A DNA stretch of 64,000 bases. Origin: Blastococcus sp. URHD0036 (GTDB lineage: Bacteria > Actinomycetota > Actinomycetes > Mycobacteriales > Geodermatophilaceae). A program made the translations under genes and the position numbers. The notes beneath the pieces were generated by a model, which did not search any database, was not told where the DNA came from, and saw nothing but the letters and a program-made list of their open reading frames with translations. Positions 11,588-20,615 of the stretch are shown here, piece by piece. The DNA is taken from positions 1 to 64,000 of the forward strand of contig NZ_JNIK01000005.1 in assembly GCF_000701365.1 (NCBI RefSeq), read 5' to 3'. Position 1 is the stretch's first letter. Each line of letters begins with the position of its first letter.

Positions 11588-12378
11588 GCCTGGCCGTGCG
11601 GGTGATCCCGTGCCTGGACGTCGACGCCGGCCGGGTGGTCAAGGGCGTGAACTTCGTCGACCTGCGCGACGCCGGCGACCCCGTGGAGATGGCCCGCGTC
11701 TACGACGCCGAGGGCGCCGACGAGCTGACCTTCCTCGACATCACCGCCAGCTCGGGGGACCGCGAGACCACCTACGACGTCGTCCGCCGGACCGCGGAGA
11801 GCGTCTTCATCCCGCTCACCGTCGGCGGGGGTGTCCGCAGCGCCGACGACGTCGACCGGCTGCTGCGCAACGGCGCGGACAAGGTCGCCGTCAACACCGC
11901 GGCCGTGGCCCGGCCGGAGCTGATCAGCGAGATCGCCGACCGGTTCGGCAACCAGGTCCTCGTGCTCTCCCTCGACGCCCGGCGCTGCCAGGACGGCGCC
12001 GTGACCGACTCCGGGTTCGAGATCACCACCCACGGCGGGCGCCGCGGCACCGGTCGCGATGCCGTCGAGTGGGTCGTGGAGGCGGCGCGGCTGGGCGTCG
12101 GCGAGGTGCTGCTGAACTCCATGGACGCCGACGGCACCCTGGCCGGCTTCGACCTCGACCTGATCCGGGCCGTGCGCCGCGAGGTGACCGTGCCGGTGAT
12201 CGCCAGCGGGGGAGCGGGCGAGGTGTCGCACTTCGCGCCCGCGGTCGAGGCCGGTGCCGACGCGGTGCTCGCCGCCAGCGTCTTCCACTTCGGGAAGATG
12301 CGGATCGGCGAGGTCAAGTCCGCCCTCGCCGGCGCCGGCGTCCCGGTCCGCGCCGAGTCCGACCACCCGCTGCCGTAG
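11584..12378 (+). CDS. hisF: Imidazole glycerol phosphate synthase, cyclase subunit
   Basis: TIM-barrel cyclase that closes the imidazole ring using ammonia from HisH and releases AICAR and IGP. 264 residues. Asp12 ([17 protein letters not shown]) and Asp131 (LVLSLDARR) are the catalytic pair. GGGVRSADD and [12 protein letters not shown] are the two phosphate-binding loops. The GTG start overlaps ridA by 4 bases. It is followed within 1 base by a perfect inverted repeat that would end the operon. hisI lies far downstream at 20241. Confidence 0.97.
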   Translation: MSLAVRVIPCLDVDAGRVVKGVNFVDLRDAGDPVEMARVYDAEGADELTFLDITASSGDRETTYDVVRRTAESVFIPLTVGGGVRSADDVDRLLRNGADKVAVNTAAVARPELISEIADRFGNQVLVLSLDARRCQDGAVTDSGFEITTHGGRRGTGRDAVEWVVEAARLGVGEVLLNSMDADGTLAGFDLDLIRAVRREVTVPVIASGGAGEVSHFAPAVEAGADAVLAASVFHFGKMRIGEVKSALAGAGVPVRAESDHPLP

Positions 12379-12419
12379 CGGAGTGCAGGAGCGCAGGAAT
12401 CCTGCGCTCCTGCACTCCG
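12379..12419. terminator. Perfect 20-bp inverted repeat ending hisF and the convergent gene
   Basis: Arms 12379-12398 and 12400-12419 are exact complements around a single base. It lies between two convergent stop codons (12378 and 12421), so it can serve both strands. No T tract. Confidence 0.75.
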
Positions 12420-12420
12420 T

Positions 12421-13029
12421 CTAGCTGACCTCGACCCGGGCGGCGTCGCGGCGGCCGGACGTCCAGAGCAGCAGCTCCATCGGGTCGCCGGCGAGCGTCG
12501 GACCGCCCTTGCCGATCTTCTTCTCCACGCCCGGCACGTCGGTGCGGCGCAGCGTCACCCCACCGCGGACGCGACGGGCGAAGAGGGTCGCGGTCCGCCA
12601 CAGCAGGTCGCGGTCGGCGCGGGACAGCTCGCGCGGCTCCCAGGCGGGCTGGGCGCGGCGCACGTCCTCGTGGTGGATGGCGTACTCGCCCCCGTTGACC
12701 AGGTTGCCGAAGCCGGGCAGCCCCATCGGCGTCCAGACCGGCGCGCCCTCACGCACCTGCGCGAGCACGTCGGCGTAGGGCGTCGAGATGCGCTTCTGCT
12801 CCTCCAGCCGGGCGGAGTGGGCGTGCAGCCGCCGGCCGATGGGGAGCGCCTCCAGGGCGTAGCCGGGGCCCGCGTCGGGACGGCGGTCGCGGACGACGAG
12901 GTGCGCGGCCAGGTGCGCCGTCGTCCACCCCTCGCAGCAGGTGGGGGCGTCGGGGCCGACCTCGGCGAGCAGGTCGGCCAGGGCGGCGCGTTCGCGCACG
13001 GCGAGCGGGGCGGCAGGGGAGGACGTCAC
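12421..13029 (-). CDS. TIGR03085-family putative metal-binding protein (maleylpyruvate isomerase/DinB-like fold)
   Basis: 202 residues. CCEGWTTAHLAAHLVVRDRRPDA at residues 31-53 and GEYAIHHEDVRRAQP near 114-128 carry His and Glu residues at the metal-site positions of the mycothiol-dependent maleylpyruvate isomerase N-domain fold; FARRVRGGVTLRRTD and LAGDPMELLLWTSGRR are typical of the TIGR03085 subgroup. Relatives use or are thought to use mycothiol; this member's reaction is unknown. The start is a GTG with a weak TAGACC box 7 bases upstream and no ribosome-binding site. It is convergent with hisF. Confidence 0.82.
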   Translation of the reverse strand: MTSSPAAPLAVRERAALADLLAEVGPDAPTCCEGWTTAHLAAHLVVRDRRPDAGPGYALEALPIGRRLHAHSARLEEQKRISTPYADVLAQVREGAPVWTPMGLPGFGNLVNGGEYAIHHEDVRRAQPAWEPRELSRADRDLLWRTATLFARRVRGGVTLRRTDVPGVEKKIGKGGPTLAGDPMELLLWTSGRRDAARVEVS

Positions 13030-13112
13030 CGCGCGAGGTCTACCAGGCCCCGGCCCGGAATGCAGCGGCCCTACTGGCGTTGAGCGGTTAGCGTGCCTAA
13101 GGAGACGCGCGA

Positions 13113-14918
13113 GTGTCGCCGTTGAACGACCCGAGGAGAGCCGTGTCCCGCCGCCGAGACGCCGTGGTGCGGCGCGGTTTCCGCCACATCGGGCGCGCCA
13201 TCCGCGAGCAACCGCACATGTTCGCCCTGGCCGTCGCCGCGAGCAGCCTCTACGGCGGCATGACCGTGGCCAGCGCGTACGTGATCGGCGAGATCACCGA
13301 CCGTGTCGTGCTGCCCGCCTTCGACGAGGGCGCGACCACCGGTGCCGCCCTCGCCCTGTCCGCCGCCGCCATCCTCGGGGTCGCGCTGCTGAAGATCGTC
13401 GGCATCCTCGGCCGCCGGCTCTTCGCCGGGATCATGGGCTACCGGCTGCAGGCCGACTACCGTCGCCGGGTGACCGGCCAGTACCTGCGGCTGCCGCTGG
13501 CCTGGCACCAGCAGCACCCGACCGGGCAGCTGCTGTCCAACGCCAACTCCGACGTCGAGGCGGCCTGGTTCTTCGTCTCGCCGCTGCCGTTCGCCGTCGG
13601 CGCGGTCGTGATGATCGGGATCACCGTCGTCGCGCTGCTCCTGACCGACCCCCTGCTGGCCGTCATCGGGCTGGTCGTGTTCCCGGCCGTCTTCCTCGTC
13701 AACGTCGTCTACTCGCAGGTCATGAGCCCGCGGATGCAGCGCGCCCAGCAGTTGCGCGCCGAGGTCAGCGAGGTCGCGCACGAGAGCTTCGACGCCGCGC
13801 TCGTCGTCAAGACGCTCGGCCGCGAGGACGTCGAGACCGAGCGCTTCGCTGCCAAGACCACCGAGCTCCGCGACGGGCTGGTCGCCGTCGGCCGGGTCCG
13901 CGGCCTGTTCGACCCGATCATGGAGGCGCTGCCCAACCTGGGCACGCTCGCGGTGCTCCTGGTCGGCGCGGGCCGGGTGGCCGACGGCGCGACCGACGCC
14001 GGTGAGCTCGTCTCCATCGCCTACCTGTTCACCCTCCTGGCGCTGCCCATCCGCGCCATCGGCTGGGTGCTCGCCGACCTGCCGCGGGCACTGGCCGGCT
14101 TCGACCGGGTCACGCCGGTGCTCTCGGCGACGGGCGAGACGCCCTACGGCACCGAGGCCGCCGTGGCGACCGGTGGCGGAGCGGTGCTCGGCCTGGAGGG
14201 CGTCGGCTACGCGTTCGACGGCGCCGGCCGGCCGACGCTCTCCGACGTCACGTTCGACGTCCCTGCCGGCAGCACCGTGGCCGTCGTCGGGCCCACCGGC
14301 TCGGGCAAGTCGACGCTGGCCGGGCTGCTGGTCCGGCTGGTCGACCCGGTCGACGGCGCCGTCCTGCTCGACGGGGTGGACGTGCGCCGGCTGCGCGAGG
14401 GCGCGGTCAGCGGCCAGGCCGCCTTCGTCGCGCAGGGCACGTTCCTCTTCGACGACACCGTGCGCGGCAACGTCACCCTCGGCGGGGACTTCTCCGACGA
14501 CGAGGTGCGCGCCGCCCTGCGCACCGCCGCGGCCGACGACTTCGTCGACCGGCTGCCCGAGGGCCTGGACACCCGCGTCGGCGAGCGCGGCGCCACCCTG
14601 TCCGGCGGCCAGCGGCAGCGGATCGCCCTCGCCCGCGCCGTCGTCCGCCGGCCGCGGCTGCTCGTGATGGACGACGCCACGAGCGCCGTCGACCCGTCCG
14701 TGGAGGCGCGGATCCTCGACGCCCTCCGGGACACCGACCCGCCCGCGACCGTGGTGGTCGTCGCCTACCGGCAGGCCACCATCGCCCTGGCCGACGAGGT
14801 CGTCTGGCTCGAGGGCGGCCGCGTGCTGGCCCGCGGCAGCCACGAGGAGCTGCTCGCCGCGGTGCCCGGCTACGCGGCCCTGGTGCGCGCCTACGCCCAG
14901 GACGAGGTCGCGGCATGA
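13113..14918 (+). CDS. ABC exporter half-transporter with degenerate ATPase site
   Basis: 601 residues: six-helix exporter domain (about 30-320) plus ABC ATPase (about 345-595). Walker A is GPTGSGKST, the Q-loop is in AAFVAQGTFLF and the signature is LSGGQRQRIALARA. Walker B reads LLVMDDATSAVD, with Asp where the catalytic Glu should be, and the switch segment reads VVAYRQAT, with Tyr instead of the H-loop His. This half is therefore probably ATPase-impaired and pairs with the next gene as a heterodimer, like TM287/288. GTG 13113 has AAGGAG 8 bases upstream; GTG 13143 with GAGGAG is an alternative start. Substrate unknown. Confidence 0.9.
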   Translation: MSPLNDPRRAVSRRRDAVVRRGFRHIGRAIREQPHMFALAVAASSLYGGMTVASAYVIGEITDRVVLPAFDEGATTGAALALSAAAILGVALLKIVGILGRRLFAGIMGYRLQADYRRRVTGQYLRLPLAWHQQHPTGQLLSNANSDVEAAWFFVSPLPFAVGAVVMIGITVVALLLTDPLLAVIGLVVFPAVFLVNVVYSQVMSPRMQRAQQLRAEVSEVAHESFDAALVVKTLGREDVETERFAAKTTELRDGLVAVGRVRGLFDPIMEALPNLGTLAVLLVGAGRVADGATDAGELVSIAYLFTLLALPIRAIGWVLADLPRALAGFDRVTPVLSATGETPYGTEAAVATGGGAVLGLEGVGYAFDGAGRPTLSDVTFDVPAGSTVAVVGPTGSGKSTLAGLLVRLVDPVDGAVLLDGVDVRRLREGAVSGQAAFVAQGTFLFDDTVRGNVTLGGDFSDDEVRAALRTAAADDFVDRLPEGLDTRVGERGATLSGGQRQRIALARAVVRRPRLLVMDDATSAVDPSVEARILDALRDTDPPATVVVVAYRQATIALADEVVWLEGGRVLARGSHEELLAAVPGYAALVRAYAQDEVAA

Positions 14919-16738
14919 CCACCGCCGAGATCGAGGACCGCTCCGAGGGCGCGCTCGCCACCTTGCGCCGCGGCCTGCGGATGATGCCGGAGTTCCGCCG
15001 CGGCCTGCCCGCGACGTTCGCGCTCGCGCTGATGGCCACCGCCGGCCGGGTCGTCGTGCCGATCGCCGTCCAGCAGGTCATCGACCGCGGTCTGACCGGC
15101 TCCGACGGGCCGGACCTCGACCTGGTCCGGAACCTGGTCGCCGTCTGCGCCGTCGTGGTCGTGCTGACCGGCTTCGCGGTCTACCGGATGAACGTCCGGC
15201 TCTTCCGCACCACCGAGACGGCGCTGGCCGGCCTGCGCACCCGCGCCTTCCGGCACGTGCACGACCTGTCGGTGCTGCACCAGCAGGGCCAGCGCCGCGG
15301 ATCGCTGGTCTCCCGGGTGACCAGCGACGTCGACCAGCTGTCGACGTTCATGCAGTGGGGCGGCGTGCTCGGCGTGATCAGCGTCGGGCAGCTGCTCGTC
15401 GCGACGGTCGTGATGTTCGTGTACTCGTGGCAGCTCACCCTGCTCGTGCTGGCCTGCTTCGTGCCGCTGGCCTACGCCGTGCGCTTCTTCGCCCGCCGGC
15501 TCGCCGTGGTCTACGGCGTGGTCCGGGAGCGGGTCGGCGACGTGCTCGCCGCGGTGTCCGAATCGGTCGTCGGCGCCTCCACGGTGCGCGCCTACGGCGT
15601 CCGGGAGCGCACCGCGGCCCGCATCGACGCGGCCATCGACCGGCACTACCGGGCCCAGGTCGAGGCCCAGAAGACGACGGCGGCGGTCTTCGTCAGCGGT
15701 GAGTTCGTCGCCTCGCTGGCCAACGCCGCGGTCATCGTCGTCGGGGTGTGGCTGGGCCTCGCCGGCGACATCACGGCCGGCACCCTGATCGCCTTCCTCT
15801 TCCTCGTGACGCTGTTCGTCGCGCCGGTGCAGACCGCCAGCGAGGTGCTCAACGAGGCGCAGAACGCCGTCGCCGGCTTCCGCCGCGTGCTCGACGTCCT
15901 CGACACCGAGCCCGACGTCCGCGACCCGGCGCTGGAGGGGGCGGCGCGCGAGCTGCCCGAGGGGCCGCTCGGCGTGCGGTTCGAGGACGTCGGTTTCCGC
16001 TACGCCCCGGGCGCCCGCCCGGCGCTCACCGGCGTCGACCTGGAGCTCGCGCCGCGCCGGCGGGTGGCGATCGTGGGCGAGACCGGCTCGGGGAAGACGA
16101 CCTTCGCCAAGCTGGTCACCCGGCTGATGGACCCCACCGAGGGGCGCCTGCTGCTCGGCTCCCGGCAGGGCGGCTGGGTCCCGCTCGACGAGGTGGCGTT
16201 CGCCTCGCTCCGCCGCCGGGTCGTCATGGTCCCGCAGGACGGCTACCTGTTCGACGCGAGCATCGCGGCCAACGTCCGCTACGGCCGGCCCGGGATCTCC
16301 GACGCGGAGGTGGTCGCCGCCCTCACCGACCTCGGCCTCGGCGACTGGCTGGCCGGGCTCGCCGACGGCGTGGACACGCCGGTCGGCCAGCGGGGGGAGT
16401 CGCTGTCGGCGGGGGAGCGGCAGCTCGTGGCCATCGCCCGCGCCTACGTGGCCGACCCCGACCTCCTGGTGCTCGACGAGGCGACCAGTGCGGTCGACCC
16501 GGCCACCGAGCGGCGGCTGACCGAGGCGCTGGACCGGCTGACCAGCGGCCGGACGACCCTGACCATCGCCCACCGGCTCTCCACCGCCGAGCGGGCCGAC
16601 GAGGTGCTCGTCGTCGACGCCGGCTCCGTGGTGCAGCGCGGCAGCCACGACGAGCTGGTCGACGTCGACGGTCCCTACGCCCGGCTGCACGCCTCCTGGC
16701 GCCGTTCCTCGAGCGGGCAGGCCGAGCCGGTCGGCTGA
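14915..16738 (+). CDS. ABC exporter half-transporter, catalytic partner
   Basis: 607 residues with the same architecture as the preceding gene, which it overlaps by 4 bases (ATGA). Exporter helices occupy about residues 25-315, and the ATPase about 350-590. Walker A is GETGSGKTT, Q-loop VVMVPQDGYLF, signature LSAGERQLVAIARA (Ala for Gly at the second position), Walker B LLVLDEATSAVD with the catalytic Glu, and H-loop IAHRLST. This half keeps a complete catalytic set, so the pair should have one strong and one weak ATP site. A drug, lipid or peptide exporter is likely. A short GC hairpin (16741-16756) follows. Confidence 0.92.
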   Translation: MTTAEIEDRSEGALATLRRGLRMMPEFRRGLPATFALALMATAGRVVVPIAVQQVIDRGLTGSDGPDLDLVRNLVAVCAVVVVLTGFAVYRMNVRLFRTTETALAGLRTRAFRHVHDLSVLHQQGQRRGSLVSRVTSDVDQLSTFMQWGGVLGVISVGQLLVATVVMFVYSWQLTLLVLACFVPLAYAVRFFARRLAVVYGVVRERVGDVLAAVSESVVGASTVRAYGVRERTAARIDAAIDRHYRAQVEAQKTTAAVFVSGEFVASLANAAVIVVGVWLGLAGDITAGTLIAFLFLVTLFVAPVQTASEVLNEAQNAVAGFRRVLDVLDTEPDVRDPALEGAARELPEGPLGVRFEDVGFRYAPGARPALTGVDLELAPRRRVAIVGETGSGKTTFAKLVTRLMDPTEGRLLLGSRQGGWVPLDEVAFASLRRRVVMVPQDGYLFDASIAANVRYGRPGISDAEVVAALTDLGLGDWLAGLADGVDTPVGQRGESLSAGERQLVAIARAYVADPDLLVLDEATSAVDPATERRLTEALDRLTSGRTTLTIAHRLSTAERADEVLVVDAGSVVQRGSHDELVDVDGPYARLHASWRRSSSGQAEPVG

Positions 16739-16764
16739 GCGGGGCCGACGGGCCCCGGCGCGGC

Positions 16765-16770
16765 TAGCCT
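16765..16770 (+). promoter_or_regulatory. -10 box of leaderless promoter (gene at 16777)
   Basis: TAGCCT with 6 bases to the GTG at 16777. Confidence 0.5.
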
Positions 16771-16776
16771 GCGGCT

Positions 16777-17238
16777 GTGCCGTTCCGCAGCGCCTCCGCC
16801 GACCGCCCGAGCGGCTTCCTGCCCGGGCTGGGCGGGGGGCGCGTGCCGTGGACGGCGGTGACCGCGATGGTCTGCGCCGCGGTCGCCGTCATCCCCCTGC
16901 TGCTGATGGCCGTGCTGCTGTTCGCCGTCGGCGGGCTGAGCCCCGACGCCGCGCGCGAGGCCTGGGTGTGGGTGGTCTTCCTGGCACCGGTCGTCCAGTT
17001 CGTCGCCGCGATGCTGCTGGTCACCCGGCGCGGTTGGCTGCCCCTGGTGCTGGCCGTGCTCCCGTCGGCGCTCCTCACCTGGGCCGTCTACGCGGCCGCC
17101 CGGGACGAGGGCGACGCGGTCGGCGTCGGGCCGCTGCTCATCGTGTTCTTCCCGCTGCTGGCTGCCGGGTTCGCCGCCGCTCCGCCCACGCGCCGGTGGC
17201 TCGCCGCCCGGCCCGGACGGGCCCGCGCCACCGCCTGA
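16777..17238 (+). CDS. Membrane protein of unknown function, four helices
   Basis: 153 residues with about four hydrophobic helices: VTAMVCAAVAVIPLLLMAVLLFAV (near 28-51), VWVVFLAPVVQFVAAMLLV (65-83), WLPLVLAVLPSALLTWAVYA (88-107) and PLLIVFFPLLAAGFAA (119-134). Both ends are Arg-rich and probably cytoplasmic. I do not recognise a family. GTG start with a TAGCCT box 6 bases before it and no ribosome-binding site, so it is transcribed separately from the ABC pair 39 bases upstream. The next gene encodes a similar-sized membrane protein. Confidence 0.7.
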   Translation: MPFRSASADRPSGFLPGLGGGRVPWTAVTAMVCAAVAVIPLLLMAVLLFAVGGLSPDAAREAWVWVVFLAPVVQFVAAMLLVTRRGWLPLVLAVLPSALLTWAVYAAARDEGDAVGVGPLLIVFFPLLAAGFAAAPPTRRWLAARPGRARATA

Positions 17239-17270
17239 CCGGTTCCCAGTTGCCGTCCAGCCGGCCGTCC

Positions 17271-17276
17271 TACGCT
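17271..17276 (+). promoter_or_regulatory. -10 box of leaderless promoter (gene at 17284)
   Basis: TACGCT with 7 bases to the ATG at 17284. Confidence 0.5.
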
Positions 17277-17283
17277 CCCCGCC

Positions 17284-17811
17284 ATGCCGTCCGCGCCACG
17301 ACGCTCGCCCCGTGCCGCACCGGTCCGGTCCGGCGTACGGCCGGCCGCGCCGCACCCGCTGGCCCGCGGGGTCGCCGGTCGCCCGGTGCCGCGGGAGCGC
17401 CCGCTCACCCTGCCGTTCGCCGTCGTCTTCGCCGGGTTGGTGGCCGCCGAGGAGCTGTACCTCGGCTGGCTGCTGTGGGAGCCGGACCCGGGCTGGCACT
17501 GGTACGTGTTCGTCGCGGCCGCGCTGGCGGCGTGGACCGTCGGAGGGGCGGTCCTGGTCTGGCAGGGCCGGCCGCGCGCCTGGCTGGTGCTGACCGGCGC
17601 CGGCACGCTGCCGCTCCTGCTCCTCGTCGGGCTCGCGGTCCTCTTCGGAGCGCTGGGCGGCGGCGAGGCGCTGTGGTGGGCGCTGCTCATGCTGGCCGGC
17701 CCCCTGGGGTGCCTCGTCCTGACCGCCGGACGGCCGATCCGGGAGTGGACCGCCCCGCGGCGCGGAGCGTCGACCCCGTCGCGCACCCGGCGCAGCAGCG
17801 GCGCCGGTTAG
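17284..17811 (+). CDS. Membrane protein of unknown function, about four helices
   Basis: 175 residues. After an Arg/Pro-rich basic N-terminus (about 40 residues) come helices LPFAVVFAGLVAAEELYLGWLL, WYVFVAAALAAWTVGGAVLV, AWLVLTGAGTLPLLLLVGLAVLF and a last one at LWWALLMLAGPLGCLVL. The C-terminal tail is again basic. No family recognised. The start is set by a TACGCT box 7 bases upstream of ATG 17284. Its stop TAG lies inside the -10 box of the next gene. Confidence 0.7.
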   Translation: MPSAPRRSPRAAPVRSGVRPAAPHPLARGVAGRPVPRERPLTLPFAVVFAGLVAAEELYLGWLLWEPDPGWHWYVFVAAALAAWTVGGAVLVWQGRPRAWLVLTGAGTLPLLLLVGLAVLFGALGGGEALWWALLMLAGPLGCLVLTAGRPIREWTAPRRGASTPSRTRRSSGAG

Positions 17812-17814
17812 CGT
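17809..17814 (+). promoter_or_regulatory. -10 box of leaderless promoter for the FAD dehydrogenase
   Basis: TAGCGT with 6 bases to the GTG at 17821. It overlaps the stop codon of the previous gene. Confidence 0.55.
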
Positions 17815-17820
17815 GCCCCC

Positions 17821-19473
17821 GTGACCGACACAGACGTCGTGGTGGTGGGGGCGGGCCTCGCCGGCCTGGTGGCGACCGCGGAGCTCGCCGACGCGGGCAG
17901 GCGCGTCGTGCTGGTGGACCAGGAGCCGGAGGCCTCCTTCGGCGGTCAGGCGTGGTGGTCCTTCGGCGGGCTGTTCCTCGTCGACTCCCCGGAGCAGCGC
18001 CGCCTGCGGGTGCACGACTCCCTGGAGCTCGCCCGCCAGGACTGGTTCGGCACCGCGGCCTTCGACCGTCCCGAGGACCACTGGCCGCGCCAGTGGGCGG
18101 AGGCGTACCTGCAGTTCGCGGCGGGGGAGAAGCGCTCCTGGCTGCGCTCGCAGGGGATCGGCTTCTTCCCGGTGGTCGGCTGGGCCGAGCGCGGCGGCTA
18201 CACCGCGACGGGGCACGGCAACTCGGTGCCGCGCTTCCACATCGTCTGGGGCACCGGTCCCGGCATCGTCGAGCCCTTCGCCCGGCGGGTCCGGGAGGCG
18301 GTCGACCGGGGCCTGGTGGAGCTGCGCTTCCGGCACCGGGTCGGCGAGCTGGTCGTCAGCGACGGCGCGGTGACCGGCGTGCGCGGCGCGGTGCTCGAGC
18401 CCAGTGACGTCGCCCGCGGCGAGGCGAGCTCCCGCGTCGAGCTGGAGCCGTTCGAGATCGGTGCGCAGGCCGTCGTCGTCACCTCGGGCGGCATCGGCGG
18501 CAACCACGAGCTGGTCCGCCGCAACTGGCCCGAGCGGCTGGGCCCGGTGCCGCAGCGGTTGCTCTCCGGCGTCCCCGCGCACGTGGACGGGCACATGCTC
18601 GAGGCGACCGAGGCCGCCGGTGCCCACCTGATCAACCGCGACCGGATGTGGCACTACACCGAGGGGATCGCCAACCACTCCCCGGTCTGGGCGCGGCACG
18701 GCATCCGGATCCTGCCCGGACCGTCCTCGCTCTGGCTCGACGCCACCGGCAAGCGGCTCCCGGTACCGCTGTTCCCCGGCTTCGACACCCTCGGCACGCT
18801 CGCCCACATCGGGCAGACCGGTCACGAGCACACCTGGTTCGTCGCGACGGAGAAGATCGTCGAGAAGGAGTTCGCGCTCTCGGGCTCGGAGCAGAACCCC
18901 GACCTCACCGGCAAGGACGTCAAGCTCCTCCTCAACCGCGTGAAGTCCGGTGTCTCCGGGCCGGTGCAGGCGTTCCTGGACCGCGGCGAGGACTTCGTGG
19001 TCGCCCGCACGCTGCCGGAACTGGTCGCCGGGATGAACCGGATCACCGGCGGTCAGCCGGAGGTCCCGCTGGCCCGGGTCGAGGAGGAGGTCGTCGCCCG
19101 CGACCGCGAGATCGCCCACCCCTTCACCAAGGACCTGCAGATCACCGCCATCCGGGGCGCCCGCAACTACCTGGGCGACAAGCTGATCCGGGTGGCCCCG
19201 CCGCACCGGCTGCTCGACCCCGAGGCCGGGCCGCTGATCGCCGTCCGCCTCAACCTGCTCACGCGGAAGACCCTCGGCGGACTGGAGACCGACCTCTCCG
19301 GGCGGGTGCTGCGCCCCGGCGGGGACGCGTTCCCCGGCCTGTACGCCGCGGGCGAGGTCGCCGGCTTCGGTGGCGGCGGCATGCACGGCTACCGCTCGCT
19401 GGAGGGCACCTTCCTCGGCGGCTGCCTGTTCTCCGGTCGCACGGCGGGCCGCGCGCTGGCGGCCGAGCTGTGA
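17821..19473 (+). CDS. FAD-binding dehydrogenase (fumarate reductase/3-ketosteroid dehydrogenase-like)
   Basis: 550 residues. N-terminal VVVVGAGLAGLVATAELADAG is the FAD Rossmann motif with the acidic end at VLVDQE. SFGGQAWWSFGGLF is the typical second FAD contact of this subgroup, AVVVTSGGIGGN a further one, and the C-terminal FPGLYAAGEVAGFGGGGMHG closes the FAD site. It belongs to the broad flavoprotein family annotated as FAD-binding dehydrogenase, related to fumarate reductase and KstD; the substrate cannot be named. No signal peptide, so it is cytoplasmic. GTG start 6 bases after a TAGCGT box. Confidence 0.85.
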   Translation: MTDTDVVVVGAGLAGLVATAELADAGRRVVLVDQEPEASFGGQAWWSFGGLFLVDSPEQRRLRVHDSLELARQDWFGTAAFDRPEDHWPRQWAEAYLQFAAGEKRSWLRSQGIGFFPVVGWAERGGYTATGHGNSVPRFHIVWGTGPGIVEPFARRVREAVDRGLVELRFRHRVGELVVSDGAVTGVRGAVLEPSDVARGEASSRVELEPFEIGAQAVVVTSGGIGGNHELVRRNWPERLGPVPQRLLSGVPAHVDGHMLEATEAAGAHLINRDRMWHYTEGIANHSPVWARHGIRILPGPSSLWLDATGKRLPVPLFPGFDTLGTLAHIGQTGHEHTWFVATEKIVEKEFALSGSEQNPDLTGKDVKLLLNRVKSGVSGPVQAFLDRGEDFVVARTLPELVAGMNRITGGQPEVPLARVEEEVVARDREIAHPFTKDLQITAIRGARNYLGDKLIRVAPPHRLLDPEAGPLIAVRLNLLTRKTLGGLETDLSGRVLRPGGDAFPGLYAAGEVAGFGGGGMHGYRSLEGTFLGGCLFSGRTAGRALAAEL

Positions 19474-19489
19474 GCCGGCGGACGACGAC

Positions 19490-20197
19490 GTGACCGCTCC
19501 CCGCGACCCCTGGTCGGACCCGGAGACCCCCACCGAGGAGGGCGTCCCGTACAGCGGCCCGCCGGCATACGGCACCGCGCCCTACCCGGGGTACGGCGCA
19601 CCCGGCTACGCCCAGCCCGGGTACGTCCAGCCCGGGTACGCCCAGCCCGGACACCCGCAGCCCGGCTACGGCTGGCCGCAGCCGGCGTACGGGGCCCCTG
19701 GCGGCTGGCCCGTGCCGCTCCGGGGTCCCCGGCGGCCCGGCCAGGTCGTCACCGCGGCCGTGCTGGCCCTCGTGCAGGCCGCGCTGGTCGCCTTCACCTC
19801 GGCCTACCTGCTGCTGTTCGCCTCCGTGCTCGGGATCGACATCGACACCGACGGCGTCATCGACCCGCGCGCCGCCGCCATCTCCGACGAGGCGCAGGTG
19901 CTCGCCTGGGTGCAGTTCGCCTCGGTGGTCGCCCTGCTCGCCGCCGGCGTGCTCGCGCTGAACCGCCGCGACCGGGGCACCGGCCTGGCGCTGATGGCCG
20001 CGCTCGGCCTGCAGCTGCTGCTCGCCCTCTACTGGGTGGTGCGCATCGTCGGCGTGCTCGAGGACATCCCGGGGCCCGACGACGCCGTCCCGGTGCTGGT
20101 GTTCGGCGCGCTCGTCTTCGCGGCCGGACCCGCCGTCGGGATGGGACTGCTGGTCGCGCGCTCGTCGCGGGAGTGGTTCGGCACCGGCTCGGGGTGA
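19490..20197 (+). CDS. Membrane protein with Pro-Gly-Tyr repeat N-terminus
   Basis: 235 residues. The first 85 are low complexity, with tandem units of the form GYxQPGY (four clear copies around residues 38-61). Then four helices follow: [17 protein letters not shown] (near 85), the [21 protein letters not shown] region, [19 protein letters not shown] and [20 protein letters not shown]. The layout, a disordered PGY-rich cytoplasmic arm on a four-helix body, is common in actinobacterial membrane proteins of unknown role. GTG 19490 is 16 bases after the dehydrogenase stop with little ribosome-binding signal. Confidence 0.7.
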   Translation: MTAPRDPWSDPETPTEEGVPYSGPPAYGTAPYPGYGAPGYAQPGYVQPGYAQPGHPQPGYGWPQPAYGAPGGWPVPLRGPRRPGQVVTAAVLALVQAALVAFTSAYLLLFASVLGIDIDTDGVIDPRAAAISDEAQVLAWVQFASVVALLAAGVLALNRRDRGTGLALMAALGLQLLLALYWVVRIVGVLEDIPGPDDAVPVLVFGALVFAAGPAVGMGLLVARSSREWFGTGSG

Positions 20198-20240
20198 CGC
20201 CGGTGTCCTCGCCCGTGCGCCGACGGGGGAGGATCGGGGC

Positions 20241-20615
20241 ATGACCGCCGTCCCGCCCGCCCCCGCTCTCGACCCGGCCGTCGCCGCGCTGCTGCGCCGC
20301 GACCCGGCCGGTCTCGTGGCCGCCGTCGTGCAGCAGCACGACAGCGGCGAGGTGCTGATGGTCGCGTGGATGGACGACGAGGCCCTGCAGCGCACCCTCA
20401 CCAGCGGCCGGGCGACGTACTGGTCGCGGAGCCGCCAGGAGTACTGGGTCAAGGGCGAGACCTCGGGCAACCGGCAGTGGGTGCGCGAGGTCCGGGTCGA
20501 CTGCGACGGCGACGCGCTGCTGGTGCTGGTCGACCAGGAGGGCGCGGCCTGCCACACCGGCGAGCGCAGCTGCTTCTTCCGCACCCTGCCGGCGGCCGTG
20601 GGGAGTCCCTCGTGA
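20241..20615 (+). CDS. hisI: Phosphoribosyl-AMP cyclohydrolase
   Basis: Zn/Mg-dependent hydrolase that opens the adenine ring of PR-AMP, the third histidine step. 124 residues, the short monofunctional form; the pyrophosphohydrolase hisE is separate and not in the window. Seen: [51 protein letters not shown] with the metal-site Cys and Asp residues, and the C-terminal [11 protein letters not shown] with the remaining cysteines. The stop overlaps the trpE start by 4 bases, which links histidine and tryptophan genes in one transcript. Confidence 0.96.
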   Translation: MTAVPPAPALDPAVAALLRRDPAGLVAAVVQQHDSGEVLMVAWMDDEALQRTLTSGRATYWSRSRQEYWVKGETSGNRQWVREVRVDCDGDALLVLVDQEGAACHTGERSCFFRTLPAAVGSPS

